Part shown: piece by piece, positions 8,460 to 16,807 of the stretch
How the letters are laid out: every line of letters begins with the position of its first letter
Numbering within the stretch: the first letter of the stretch is position 1
Origin: Marixanthomonas sp002364245
GTDB lineage: Bacteria > Bacteroidota > Bacteroidia > Flavobacteriales > Flavobacteriaceae
Length of the DNA stretch: 64,000 nucleotides
Direction of reading: 5' to 3'
Assembly: GCA_963973455.1 (NCBI GenBank)
Contig: CAXAZF010000003.1
Location: 1-64,000 of the forward strand
Position numbers and translations under genes: made by a program
Notes under the pieces: generated by a model
What the model was told of the DNA's origin: nothing
The model's input: only the letters and a program-made list of their open reading frames with translations
Database searches by the model: none

Positions 8460-9051
8460 ATGCCCTTAGTAACCCCTTTATCTTCAGATCACGACCAAGA
8501 AACGCAAGAATTAGCCAAGTTTTTCAACGAAACACTCGGTTTTTGTCCAAATAGTGTTCTGACCATGCAGCGAAGACCAGCCATAAGCAAAGCATTTATC
8601 AACCTCAACAAAGCAGGTTATGGCTAATGAAGGTAGCGTAACCTCAGCTTTAAAACGAATGATTGCGTGGGTAAGTAGCAATGCAACAGGATGCCGGTAT
8701 TGCCAAGCACACGCCATTCGTGCTGCAGAACGCTACGGCGCCGAGCAAGAACAATTGGATAATATTTGGGAATACCGAACGCATCCCGCTTTTTCTGAGG
8801 CAGAACGAGCTGCTTTAGATTTTTCATTAGCTGCTTCACAAGTACCGAATGCAGTAACCGCTGATATTGAAAAACACTTACACGAACATTGGAATGATGG
8901 CGAAATTGTGGAAATGCTGGGTGTTATTTCCCTATTTGGTTACTTAAACCGTTGGAACGATTCCATGGGAACCTCCATTGAAGAAGGTGCTGTAAAAAGT
9001 GGCGAACAATACCTAGGAAAACACGGTTGGGAAATAGGGAAACACATTTAA
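8460..9051 (+). pseudogene. carboxymuconolactone decarboxylase/AhpD-like gene split by a one-base frameshift
   Basis: Two overlapping frames together make one peroxidase-related CMD-family protein of about 196 residues. The first frame starts at ATG 8460 (MPLVTPLSSDHD ... GFCPNSVLTMQRRP ... FINLNKA) and hits TAA at 8625-8627. The second frame continues it from 8620 (VMANEGSVTS ... GCRYCQAHAIRAAERYG ... LNRWNDSMGTS). The break lies at GCAGGTTATG (8614-8623): removing one G of the pair 8616-8617 gives KA-VMANEG in one frame. The redox motif CxxCxxxH (CRYCQAH) is intact in the second part. The cause is a real mutation, a programmed shift or a sequencing error. If real, the N-terminal dimer helix would be lost. 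It faces rsmI, only 7 bases away. Confidence 0.8.
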
Positions 9052-9058
9052 AAAAACA

Positions 9059-9730
9059 TTATTTCCTCCCTTCCACAACAACAACCAACTCCCCTTTGGG
9101 TGGTTTTTTGGTAAAATGTTGTAACACTTCCTCAGCAGAACCGCGGACGGTTTCTTCGTGTAATTTTGTAATTTCACGGGATACCGAAACTTTTCTTTCA
9201 GCACCAAAATATTCAGAAAAATGGGTTAAGGTTTTAACCAATTTGTGTGGCGATTCGTAAAAAATCATTGTTCGGGTTTCTTCGGCTAAAAGTTTTAATC
9301 GAGTTTGGCGTCCTTTTTTAACGGGTAGAAAGCCTTCAAAAACAAATTTGTCATTAGGCAAACCACTGTTTACCAATGCTGGGACAAAAGCTGTAGCGCC
9401 AGGAAGGCAATCTACTTCAAGTCCGGCTTCTACACACGCTCGCGTCAATAAAAATCCTGGATCGCTTATGGCGGGTGTTCCGGCATCGCTAATCAATGCA
9501 ATGGTTTCACCACCTTGTATTCTGTTCACTATGCCTTCCACCGTTTTATGCTCGTTATGCATATGGTGCGAGTGCATATGTGTATCAATTTCGTAATGTT
9601 TCAGAAGTTTTCCGCTAGTTCGAGTATCTTCAGCGAGAATAAGATCGGCTTCTTTTAATACTTCAATTGCCCGGAAGGTAATATCTTTTAGATTCCCTAT
9701 TGGTGTTGGAACGAGATAGAGTTTTCCCAT
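9059..9730 (-). CDS. rsmI: 16S rRNA (cytidine-1402 2'-O)-methyltransferase
   Basis: A 223-residue tetrapyrrole-methylase-fold protein. It begins LYLVPTPIGNLKDITFRA and shows EDTRTSGKLLKHY, ISDAGTPAISDPG, the SAM-binding loop LPGATAFVPAL, and FYESPHKLVKTL. These are the RsmI signatures; the enzyme adds the 2'-O-methyl of m4Cm1402 in the ribosomal P site. It follows the 259-residue gene on the same strand by 17 bases and is probably cotranscribed with it. Confidence 0.94.
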   Translation of the reverse strand: MGKLYLVPTPIGNLKDITFRAIEVLKEADLILAEDTRTSGKLLKHYEIDTHMHSHHMHNEHKTVEGIVNRIQGGETIALISDAGTPAISDPGFLLTRACVEAGLEVDCLPGATAFVPALVNSGLPNDKFVFEGFLPVKKGRQTRLKLLAEETRTMIFYESPHKLVKTLTHFSEYFGAERKVSVSREITKLHEETVRGSAEEVLQHFTKKPPKGELVVVVEGRK

Positions 9731-9747
9731 AAAAAAATGAAAAAGGC

Positions 9748-10527
9748 TTAATTAAAATTTTTCTCTACCACCGTCATAAAACGTTCGGCATATTCATCTT
9801 TATTCAACCAATAATTATAATCAGGTTTTATTTTTCCTTTAATAAACGCTTCGGCTTCATCATAGGTTTTCATGGTATTAATTTGAGACAACACCCTTGT
9901 ATAATCGTTTGCATTGCCATCAAATAAATGTTTGATGAAAGCCAAACGATCGTTCAGGCCTATTTGCATACCGTTGTTTACCGATTCGTTTAAAGACCGT
10001 TGCTTTGCTTCTTTTGTATTGGCGAGCTCGGCTACTTTTACGGTGTCATTCGGTTTTTGAGTTTCCGGTTTGTTTTTTTGTTCTTTTTCTCTATTCGGTT
10101 TACGCTCAAACGTTGGCATTTGCTGGTATTCCGCAGCAAAGTCTTCCAACTCATTTTTATCGTTTTTTTGATAGTTTTTCTTCGGAAGAATATCTTCCAA
10201 CAATTGATCTACACGATTGGCTTCTTGAGGCATCTGGGCCACAATATCTTTTATTTTTTCCATTAAAGGCTCCACCAGATCTTCTTCATGTTCAGGTTGT
10301 GGAACTGGCTCTGGTTCTTTAAACCAGTTTTGTTCTCTAAAGGTTTTTGAATCGAAAGCCGTCTCTTCAGAATCTGAATCGATCTGACGTTCCATATACT
10401 CTAGAATAGCTAATTTTTCATATAATTGTCCCACAATATTTTTTACAGAAGTGGTGTTAAATTGTTTTTCTTCTTCTGAAAGTTTTTCAATCAATTCCTG
10501 TATCTGCTTCCTAAGCTTCTTCTTCAT
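9748..10527 (-). CDS. conserved hypothetical protein, charged, coiled-coil N-terminus
   Basis: A 259-residue cytoplasmic protein I cannot assign to a named family. Residues 1-60 are a Lys/Glu-rich helix likely to form a coiled coil. Residues 60-180 are acidic, Pro/Gln-rich and probably disordered. The last 70 residues (GLNDRLAFIKHLFDGN ... YTRVLSQINTMKTYDEAEAFI ... EYAERFM) look like the folded conserved core. It is the first gene of a pair with rsmI (17-base gap). A link to ribosome maturation is only guilt by association. Confidence 0.75.
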   Translation of the reverse strand: MKKKLRKQIQELIEKLSEEEKQFNTTSVKNIVGQLYEKLAILEYMERQIDSDSEETAFDSKTFREQNWFKEPEPVPQPEHEEDLVEPLMEKIKDIVAQMPQEANRVDQLLEDILPKKNYQKNDKNELEDFAAEYQQMPTFERKPNREKEQKNKPETQKPNDTVKVAELANTKEAKQRSLNESVNNGMQIGLNDRLAFIKHLFDGNANDYTRVLSQINTMKTYDEAEAFIKGKIKPDYNYWLNKDEYAERFMTVVEKNFN

Positions 10528-10628
10528 AACTTTTTAAAATGATGTGTTTCTACTGTATTTTGTTTTGTTAAATTTACGCATCCTATATGTAAACGTCAAG
10601 GATTTGCGTTTTATTCTAAAATTGAAGT

Positions 10629-11267
10629 ATGTTTCTTGAAAATACCGTTAATCAAAAAGAACAATTTGGCTGGATTGAAGTTATCTGCGGCTCTATGTTT
10701 TCGGGAAAAACGGAAGAGCTCATCCGTAGGTTAAAACGTGCCAAATTTGCACGACAACGTGTTGAAATTTTTAAACCAACTATCGATATTCGCTACGATG
10801 AAGAAAAGGTGATTTCTCACGATAGCAATGAAATTAGGTCCACTCCTGTTCCGGCAGCAGCAAACATCCCCATGCTTGCCGATAACTGTGATGTGATTGG
10901 CATTGACGAGGCCCAGTTTTTTGATGACGAGATTGTACAGGTTTGTAACGATCTTGCTAATCGAGGAATTCGTGTCATCGTCGCCGGACTCGATATGGAT
11001 TTTAAAGGTAATCCGTTTGGACCGATGCCCAATTTAATGGCTACTGCCGAATATGTAACCAAAGTACATGCTGTTTGCACCCGTACCGGAAACTTGGCAA
11101 ATTATAGTTTTAGAAAGTCTCAAAGTGACGATTTGGTGCTTCTTGGTGAAACCGAAGAATACGAACCACTAAGCAGAGCAGCGTATTATAAGGCTGTTTT
11201 ACGGGACAAAGTAAAGAAAATGGAAGTGAAAGATCCGCAGCAAATACCGCCTAAAAAGCAAGCATAA
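10629..11267 (+). CDS. tdk: thymidine kinase (TK1 type)
   Basis: A 212-residue salvage enzyme that phosphorylates thymidine. It has the P-loop GSMFSGKTEEL near residues 21-31, the Walker-B-like IDEAQFF with the catalytic Glu, GLDMDFKGNPFG, and the lasso motif region ending YEPLSRAAYY. The zinc ribbon usual in TK1 enzymes is degenerate: CxxC becomes CTRT and the second pair is replaced by SRAAYY, leaving one of four Cys. It is followed after 3 bases by alr. Confidence 0.94.
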   Translation: MFLENTVNQKEQFGWIEVICGSMFSGKTEELIRRLKRAKFARQRVEIFKPTIDIRYDEEKVISHDSNEIRSTPVPAAANIPMLADNCDVIGIDEAQFFDDEIVQVCNDLANRGIRVIVAGLDMDFKGNPFGPMPNLMATAEYVTKVHAVCTRTGNLANYSFRKSQSDDLVLLGETEEYEPLSRAAYYKAVLRDKVKKMEVKDPQQIPPKKQA

Positions 11268-11270
11268 TTT

Positions 11271-12380
11271 ATGCAAAAAGCAACCGAAACAGTTTTAGAA
11301 ATAAATTTAAACGCTTTGGCGCAAAACTATCGGTATTTAACTTCAAAAATAAATAAAGATACCCAGGTTATGGGCGTTGTAAAAGCTTTTGGCTATGGAA
11401 GTGATTCAGTTGCCGTTGCAGAAGAATTGATAACTTTAGGTGTTTCCTATTTTGCAGTTGCTTATCCAGACGAAGGAATAACTTTACGAAAAGCTGGTAT
11501 TGAAACTTCTATTTTGGTTTTACACCCTTTACCGGCAACATTTAAGAATATTACTGACTCTTGTATGGAGCCCGCTATATACTCGCGCTCCATGTTAACA
11601 CAGTTTATTGATTTTGCTGAAAAAAGCGGTTTTATAGATTATCCAGTTCATTTAAAATTCAATACAGGATTAAATAGATTGGGTTTTATAGCTGGCGATA
11701 TTGATTTTATTTCTGAAAAAATAGCTGCTATTACCAGTGTAAAAATAAAATCGATGTTTACCCATTTGGCCGCGAGTGAAGATGCTGAGGAAAAAGAATT
11801 TACTGAATCGCAATTGGCTCAATTCAAGGATATTTCAGAAAAAATTATTAGTGAAATTGGTTATAAGCCTTTACTTCATACATTGAACACTTCTGGCGTT
11901 TTAAATTATCCTGAAGCACAATATGATATGGTACGTACGGGAATAGGTTTATATGGTTTTGGTAACGATCCTGAAGAAAACAAACATCTAAAGCCTGTAG
12001 CTACGTTAAAAACAGTGATTTCCCAAATTCACACCGTAAAAAAAGGAGAAACAGTTGGTTATAACCGTGCTTTTAAAGCTTCTGAAACGACAAAAACGGC
12101 AACCTTACCTGTAGGCCACGCCGATGGAATAAAACGAATTTTCGGTAACAGAAAAGGATGGGTTACCGTTCATGGCGTAAAAGCTCCCATAGTTGGGAAT
12201 GTTTGCATGGATATGATTATGATAGATGTTACCAATATTGATTGTGAGGAAGGTGATGAAGTGATTGTTTTTGGCGAAAACCCTTCTGCAGACGAACTTT
12301 CTCAAGTAATTAACACCATTCCATATGAGCTTATTACAGGTGTTTCACAACGTGTAAAACGGGTTATTTGTCGAAAATAA
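11271..12380 (+). CDS. alr: alanine racemase
   Basis: A 369-residue PLP fold-type III racemase that makes D-alanine for peptidoglycan. The PLP lysine lies in VVKAFGYGSD near residue 38. VGYNRAF carries the second catalytic Tyr, and TGIGLYG and GNVCMDMIMIDVT are family motifs. It is the stand-alone form rather than the MurF-Alr fusion found in some Bacteroidota. It starts 3 bases after tdk, so the two genes form one operon. Confidence 0.94.
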   Translation: MQKATETVLEINLNALAQNYRYLTSKINKDTQVMGVVKAFGYGSDSVAVAEELITLGVSYFAVAYPDEGITLRKAGIETSILVLHPLPATFKNITDSCMEPAIYSRSMLTQFIDFAEKSGFIDYPVHLKFNTGLNRLGFIAGDIDFISEKIAAITSVKIKSMFTHLAASEDAEEKEFTESQLAQFKDISEKIISEIGYKPLLHTLNTSGVLNYPEAQYDMVRTGIGLYGFGNDPEENKHLKPVATLKTVISQIHTVKKGETVGYNRAFKASETTKTATLPVGHADGIKRIFGNRKGWVTVHGVKAPIVGNVCMDMIMIDVTNIDCEEGDEVIVFGENPSADELSQVINTIPYELITGVSQRVKRVICRK

Positions 12381-12404
12381 AAACGTTATACGTTTGTTTT
12401 TATT
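12381..12404 (+). terminator. weak terminator after alr
   Basis: Short hairpin AAACG-TTATA-CGTTT followed by GTTTTTATTT. The stem is only 5 bp, so the call is tentative. Confidence 0.4.
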
Positions 12405-12440
12405 TAAATTAGCCTTTGTTAACCTTAAAAACCAATCAAC

Positions 12441-12857
12441 ATGTTAAAAGAATTTAAAGATTTTATTATGACGGGCAATGTTATCGATTTAGCCGTTGCC
12501 GTTATACTTGCCGGAGCCATCGGAATGGTCGTTTCAGGATTTACCAATGATATTATGATGCCTATTATTGGTCATTTTGCAGGTGGAATGGATTTTGCCG
12601 ACCTTAAAGTAGTATTAGATGAGGCTGTTGTAGGAGCAGATGGAGAAGTTGTTGAGCCCGAAAATGCTGTTATGTATGGTAAATGGGTAAATGCAATCAT
12701 AAACTTGATTATTGTTGGCTTTGTACTGTTTATTATTGTTAGAGCTTATAATAAAACCAAAAAACCAAAAGAGGAAGCGCCTGCTGAGCCAAAAGGTCCA
12801 ACGCAAGAAGAATTATTAGCTGAAATTCGTGACGAATTAAAAAGACAAAATAAATAA
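12441..12857 (+). CDS. mscL: large-conductance mechanosensitive channel MscL
   Basis: A 138-residue inner-membrane channel that releases solutes on hypo-osmotic shock. The N-terminal helix FKDFIMTGNVIDLAVAVILAGAIG leads into TM1, the core pore signature. A periplasmic loop (residues 48-80), TM2 (INLIIVGFVLFIIVRAYN) and a charged C-terminal helix (EELLAEIRDELKRQNK) follow. Length and order are those of the family. Confidence 0.96.
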   Translation: MLKEFKDFIMTGNVIDLAVAVILAGAIGMVVSGFTNDIMMPIIGHFAGGMDFADLKVVLDEAVVGADGEVVEPENAVMYGKWVNAIINLIIVGFVLFIIVRAYNKTKKPKEEAPAEPKGPTQEELLAEIRDELKRQNK

Positions 12858-12920
12858 ATTTTAGCTCCTAGCAACTATAGTTAGGAAACCGCTACACTGC
12901 AATTATTTAATATTAATAAA

Positions 12921-12957
12921 ACCCTTCTGTACCAAAAGTATTGAAGGGTCTTTTTTT
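12921..12957 (+). terminator. rho-independent terminator after mscL
   Basis: 7-bp stem ACCCTTC/GAAGGGT (12921-12927 with 12943-12949), followed by C and seven T. Confidence 0.75.
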
Positions 12958-12991
12958 GTGTTTATTTTAGAAGAAATCAAACCATACTGTG

Positions 12992-12999
12992 TATTTTTA
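12992..12999 (+). promoter_or_regulatory. -7 box (TATTTTTA) of asd
   Basis: A TAnnTTTA box 18 bases before the chosen asd ATG at 13018. It also argues against starting asd further upstream. Confidence 0.45.
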
Positions 13000-13017
13000 C
13001 AGCAAAAATTTAAAGCA

Positions 13018-14007
13018 ATGAATATAGCAGTTGTTGGTGCCACAGGAATGGTTGGCACTGTCCTTTTAAAAGTCTTGGAAGAACGTGATTTTCCAATTAG
13101 TAACCTATTGCCTGTAGCTTCGGAACGATCTATAGGAAAGGAAATCACTTTTAAGGATAAAAAGTATAAAATTGTTTCGATACAAGATGCTATTGCTGCC
13201 AAACCACAACTAGCCATTTTTTCGGCTGGAGGAAATACGTCATTAGATTGGGCACCAAAATTTGCTGAAGCAGGAACAACTGTTATCGATAATTCTTCGG
13301 CGTGGCGAATGGATCCAGACAAAAAACTGATTATTCCAGAAATCAATGCTCCTGAACTTACCAAAGAAGATAAAATCATCGCTAACCCAAACTGTTCAAC
13401 CATTCAGTTAGTAATGGCTTTGGCACCCCTTCATAAAAAATATACCATGAAACGTGTCGTTATTTCTACCTATCAATCTGTTTCAGGAACTGGTGTAAAA
13501 GCGGTACAGCAAATGGAAAACGAAATGGCTGGTGTAAAAGGTGAAATGGCGTATCCATACCCCATTCATAAAAATGCATTGCCACATTGCGATGTTTTTG
13601 AAGCAAACGGATACACTAAAGAAGAAATGAAATTGGCGTGCGAGCCACAAAAAATATTAAGTGATAAAACATTTTCGGTAACGGCAACTGCGGTGCGAAT
13701 TCCAACTGCAGGAGGGCACAGCGAATCGGTAAACGTTGAGTTTGAAAATGATTTTGACCTGACCGATATTCGAAAAACACTTCATAACGTGCAAGGAATC
13801 ACGGTACAGGACAATCCCGATACCAACACCTACCCAATGCCTATATACGCTCACGATAAAGATGAGGTTTTTGTGGGTAGAATTAGGCGTGACGAAACCC
13901 AACCAAACACATTAAATATGTGGATTGTAAGTGATAATTTAAGAAAAGGTGCCGCCACAAATGCAGTACAAATTGCAGAGTATTTAGTGGAGAATAAATT
14001 AGTATAG
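13018..14007 (+). CDS. asd: aspartate-semialdehyde dehydrogenase
   Basis: A 329-residue NADPH-dependent enzyme giving aspartate semialdehyde for lysine/DAP, threonine and methionine synthesis. It starts MNIAVVGATGMVG, the Rossmann loop. The catalytic Cys lies in ANPNCSTIQ, the substrate Arg/Glu region in SVSGTGVKAVQQME, and the catalytic His in IPTAGGHSESV. An in-frame TTG 60 bases upstream would add 20 residues unlike the family and would span the promoter, so ATG 13018 is used. Confidence 0.95.
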   Translation: MNIAVVGATGMVGTVLLKVLEERDFPISNLLPVASERSIGKEITFKDKKYKIVSIQDAIAAKPQLAIFSAGGNTSLDWAPKFAEAGTTVIDNSSAWRMDPDKKLIIPEINAPELTKEDKIIANPNCSTIQLVMALAPLHKKYTMKRVVISTYQSVSGTGVKAVQQMENEMAGVKGEMAYPYPIHKNALPHCDVFEANGYTKEEMKLACEPQKILSDKTFSVTATAVRIPTAGGHSESVNVEFENDFDLTDIRKTLHNVQGITVQDNPDTNTYPMPIYAHDKDEVFVGRIRRDETQPNTLNMWIVSDNLRKGAATNAVQIAEYLVENKLV

Positions 14008-14030
14008 TCTTTTTTAAAAATATCTTTTAG

Positions 14031-14064
14031 CCTCGAAATCAATAATTTGGTGTCGGGGTTTTTT
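14031..14064 (+). terminator. terminator after asd
   Basis: 6-bp stem CCTCGA/TCGGGG (one G-U pair) at 14031-14036 with 14053-14058, followed by six T. Confidence 0.6.
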
Positions 14065-14073
14065 ATTTTTCAG

Positions 14074-14081
14074 TATATTTA
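14074..14081 (+). promoter_or_regulatory. -7 box (TATATTTA) of the DoxX gene
   Basis: A TAnnTTTA box 27 bases before the ATG and directly after the asd terminator. Confidence 0.4.
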
Positions 14082-14108
14082 AAAAAGAAACACTAAACTA
14101 CCATCCGT

Positions 14109-14486
14109 ATGAATTCAACTTTTACTACTATCCTGCGCATAATTCTTGCGCTGGGTTTACTTGTTTTCGGGCTTAATAAATTTATTGGTTTTATGCCCGC
14201 ACCAACATTACCGGAACATGCGAGTGATTTTATGCAATCACTGCAAGCAACTGGTTATGTTTTACCAATTGTTGGAGCCCTAGAAATTTTGATAGGTTTT
14301 CTGTTATTGATTAAGAAGTGGGTGCCTTTTGCCTTGCTTTTATTAGCGCCCATATCGGTAAACATCGTGTTATTTCATTTGTTTTTGGATCTTCCAGATA
14401 TAGCAGGTGCAATTGTTGTAGCAGTTATCAATGTTATCTTAATTTACAAGTACTGGAAAGTATATAGACCATTATTTCAGTATTGA
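14109..14486 (+). CDS. DoxX-like family membrane protein
   Basis: A 125-residue protein with four transmembrane helices (about residues 5-25, 50-70, 72-90, 98-115). The DoxX-type start LRIILALGLLVFGLNKFIGF and the helix VLPIVGALEILIGFLLL are visible. DoxX-like proteins are small inner-membrane quinone-associated or redox proteins; the exact role of this one is unknown. Single-gene unit between asd and the peptidase gene. Confidence 0.8.
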   Translation: MNSTFTTILRIILALGLLVFGLNKFIGFMPAPTLPEHASDFMQSLQATGYVLPIVGALEILIGFLLLIKKWVPFALLLLAPISVNIVLFHLFLDLPDIAGAIVVAVINVILIYKYWKVYRPLFQY

Positions 14487-14541
14487 TTTTTTCTGAAAAA
14501 TTACTAACAAACTTATAACAGTTTACAAAAGTCGTTTTCAG

Positions 14542-14549
14542 TACATTTA
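14542..14549 (+). promoter_or_regulatory. -7 box (TACATTTA) of the S9 peptidase gene
   Basis: A TAnnTTTA box 21 bases before the ATG. Confidence 0.45.
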
Positions 14550-14570
14550 CAGCTTACTAATAATATTAAT

Positions 14571-16733
14571 ATGAAAAAACTAATCATTCCCATTGTAATT
14601 GGCCTTACCGTTGTGGCTTGCAAAGAAGAACCTAAAAAAGAATCAATCGCTTTGACGTATCCCGAAACTAAAAAAGTTGATACTGTAGACACCTATTTTG
14701 GAACTGAAATAAAAGACCCGTACCGTTGGCTCGAAGACGATATGAGTGAAGAAACTGCCGATTGGGTAAAACGTGAAAACAAAACCACATATGGATATTT
14801 AGAAAACATCCCATATCGAGACGCTTTAAAAGAACGCTTATCAACCCTTTGGAATTACGAAAAAGTAGGTCCCCCATTTAAAGAAGGCGACTATACTTAC
14901 TTCTATAAAAACGATGGCTTACAGAACCAATATGTGGTCTATCGCTACAAAACAGAGGAAGGTCCCGATACAGCTGAAGTTTTTCTGGATCCAAATACCT
15001 TTACAGACGATGGGACTATTTCGCTAGATAATTTAAGTTTTTCTGAAGATGGAAAAACAAGTGCCTATAGTATTTCTGAAGGAGGAAGTGATTGGCGAAA
15101 AGTGCTCGTTATGAATGTTGAAGACAGAGAAATTGTTGAAGACACCTTAATCGATATAAAATTTAGCGGCCTATCTTGGAAAGGAAACGAAGGTTTCTAC
15201 TACTCTAGTTACGATAAGCCAAAAGGGAGTGAGCTTTCTGCAAAAACCGATCAGCATAAATTGTATTACCACAAACTGGGAACGTCCCAAAAAGAAGACA
15301 AACTAGTTTTTGGCGGAACCGAAGCTGAAAAACATCGCTATATAGGCGGAAGTGTTTCCGAAGACAACCGATACCTTACAATCAGTGCCAGTACTTCTAC
15401 CTCTGGAAATAAATTATTTTTAAAAGACTTGACCAAGTCAGATAGTAAGTTAGTGACTATACTGGATAATACCGATAGTGATACCTATTTATTGGATAAC
15501 GATGGCAGCAAATTATACTTAGTAACCAACCTCAACGCACCGAACAAAAAAATAGTAACCGTAGATGCTTCCAATCCAACACCTGAAAATTGGAAGGATT
15601 TTATTCCAGAAACTGAAAATGTGTTGAGCCCTTCAAGAGGAGGTGGCTATTTCTTTACAAAATATATGGTCGATGCTGTTTCTAAAGTGTCTCAATACGA
15701 TTATGACGGAAACAAAATACGCGACATAGAACTACCGGGAGTAGGAAGCGCAGGAGGTTTTGGAGCCAAAAAAGATGAAAAAGAATTGTATTACAGCTTT
15801 ACAAATTACGTAACGCCAGGAAGTATTTACAAATTCGATATTGAAGAAGGTACTTCGGAATTGTACCGCAAACCTGAAATAGATTTCAATCCAGAAAACT
15901 ACGAAAGCAAGCAAATATTTTATACTTCAAAAGATGGTACAAAGATCCCAATGATCATCACCCACAAAAAAGGACTTGAACTTAACGGTAAAAACCCGAC
16001 TATTTTATATGGATATGGTGGTTTCAACATAAGCTTAACACCAAGCTTTAGCATTACCAATGCGGTTTGGATGGAGCAAGGTGGTATTTATGCAGTACCT
16101 AATCTTCGTGGTGGTGGAGAATATGGTAAAGAATGGCACAAAGCTGGAACGAAGATGAAAAAACAAAATGTTTTTGATGATTTCATCGCTGCAGCTGAAT
16201 ATTTAATAGAGAACAACTATACTTCAAAAGATTATTTAGCCATTCGTGGAGGTTCTAACGGTGGATTATTGGTTGGAGCAACCATGACACAACGACCAGA
16301 TTTGATGAAAGTAGCGCTACCTGCTGTTGGAGTATTAGATATGTTACGCTATCACACATTTACAGCCGGAGCTGGTTGGGCATACGATTACGGAACAGCC
16401 GAAGACAGCGAAGAAATGTTCGAGTACCTAAAAGGATATTCACCATTGCACAATGTAGAAGATGGTGTAGAATATCCCGCAACGATGATTACTACCGGCG
16501 ACCATGACGACCGGGTAGTACCAGCTCACAGTTTTAAATTTGCTGCAGAACTTCAAGAACACCAAGGTGGGTCAAACCCAGTTTTAATTAGAATAGAAAC
16601 CGATGCCGGTCACGGTGCCGGAACCCCAGTAAGTAAAACCATCGATCAATATGCCGATATTTTTGGATTTACATTATACAATATGGGATACGAAGTGTTA
16701 CCTGAAAAAGTAAACGAAAAAGTTAAAGAGTAA
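14571..16733 (+). CDS. prolyl oligopeptidase family serine peptidase (S9), lipoprotein
   Basis: A 720-residue protein with a lipoprotein signal (lipobox TVVAC, Cys17), so it is probably periplasmic and lipid-anchored. The N-terminal segment (YPETKKVDTVDTYFG ... DPYRWLEDD) is typical of prolyl oligopeptidase. Next come the seven-bladed propeller (residues about 90-440) and the alpha/beta-hydrolase domain. Catalytic residues are Ser in GGSNGG, Asp in GDHDDRV and His in AGHGAG. It cleaves short peptides after proline. Confidence 0.94.
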   Translation: MKKLIIPIVIGLTVVACKEEPKKESIALTYPETKKVDTVDTYFGTEIKDPYRWLEDDMSEETADWVKRENKTTYGYLENIPYRDALKERLSTLWNYEKVGPPFKEGDYTYFYKNDGLQNQYVVYRYKTEEGPDTAEVFLDPNTFTDDGTISLDNLSFSEDGKTSAYSISEGGSDWRKVLVMNVEDREIVEDTLIDIKFSGLSWKGNEGFYYSSYDKPKGSELSAKTDQHKLYYHKLGTSQKEDKLVFGGTEAEKHRYIGGSVSEDNRYLTISASTSTSGNKLFLKDLTKSDSKLVTILDNTDSDTYLLDNDGSKLYLVTNLNAPNKKIVTVDASNPTPENWKDFIPETENVLSPSRGGGYFFTKYMVDAVSKVSQYDYDGNKIRDIELPGVGSAGGFGAKKDEKELYYSFTNYVTPGSIYKFDIEEGTSELYRKPEIDFNPENYESKQIFYTSKDGTKIPMIITHKKGLELNGKNPTILYGYGGFNISLTPSFSITNAVWMEQGGIYAVPNLRGGGEYGKEWHKAGTKMKKQNVFDDFIAAAEYLIENNYTSKDYLAIRGGSNGGLLVGATMTQRPDLMKVALPAVGVLDMLRYHTFTAGAGWAYDYGTAEDSEEMFEYLKGYSPLHNVEDGVEYPATMITTGDHDDRVVPAHSFKFAAELQEHQGGSNPVLIRIETDAGHGAGTPVSKTIDQYADIFGFTLYNMGYEVLPEKVNEKVKE

Positions 16734-16754
16734 TTCGTTATTAATTTCATAATT

Positions 16755-16795
16755 AAGGTTGTCAACGTGTTTAAAACTTAGTTGGCAACCTTTTT
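16755..16795 (+). terminator. terminator after S9 peptidase gene
   Basis: 12-bp stem with one T-G pair (AAGGTTGTCAAC with GTTGGCAACCTT, 16755-16766 and 16781-16792) followed by a T run. Confidence 0.8.
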
Positions 16796-16807
16796 CAATA
16801 TTTATTT

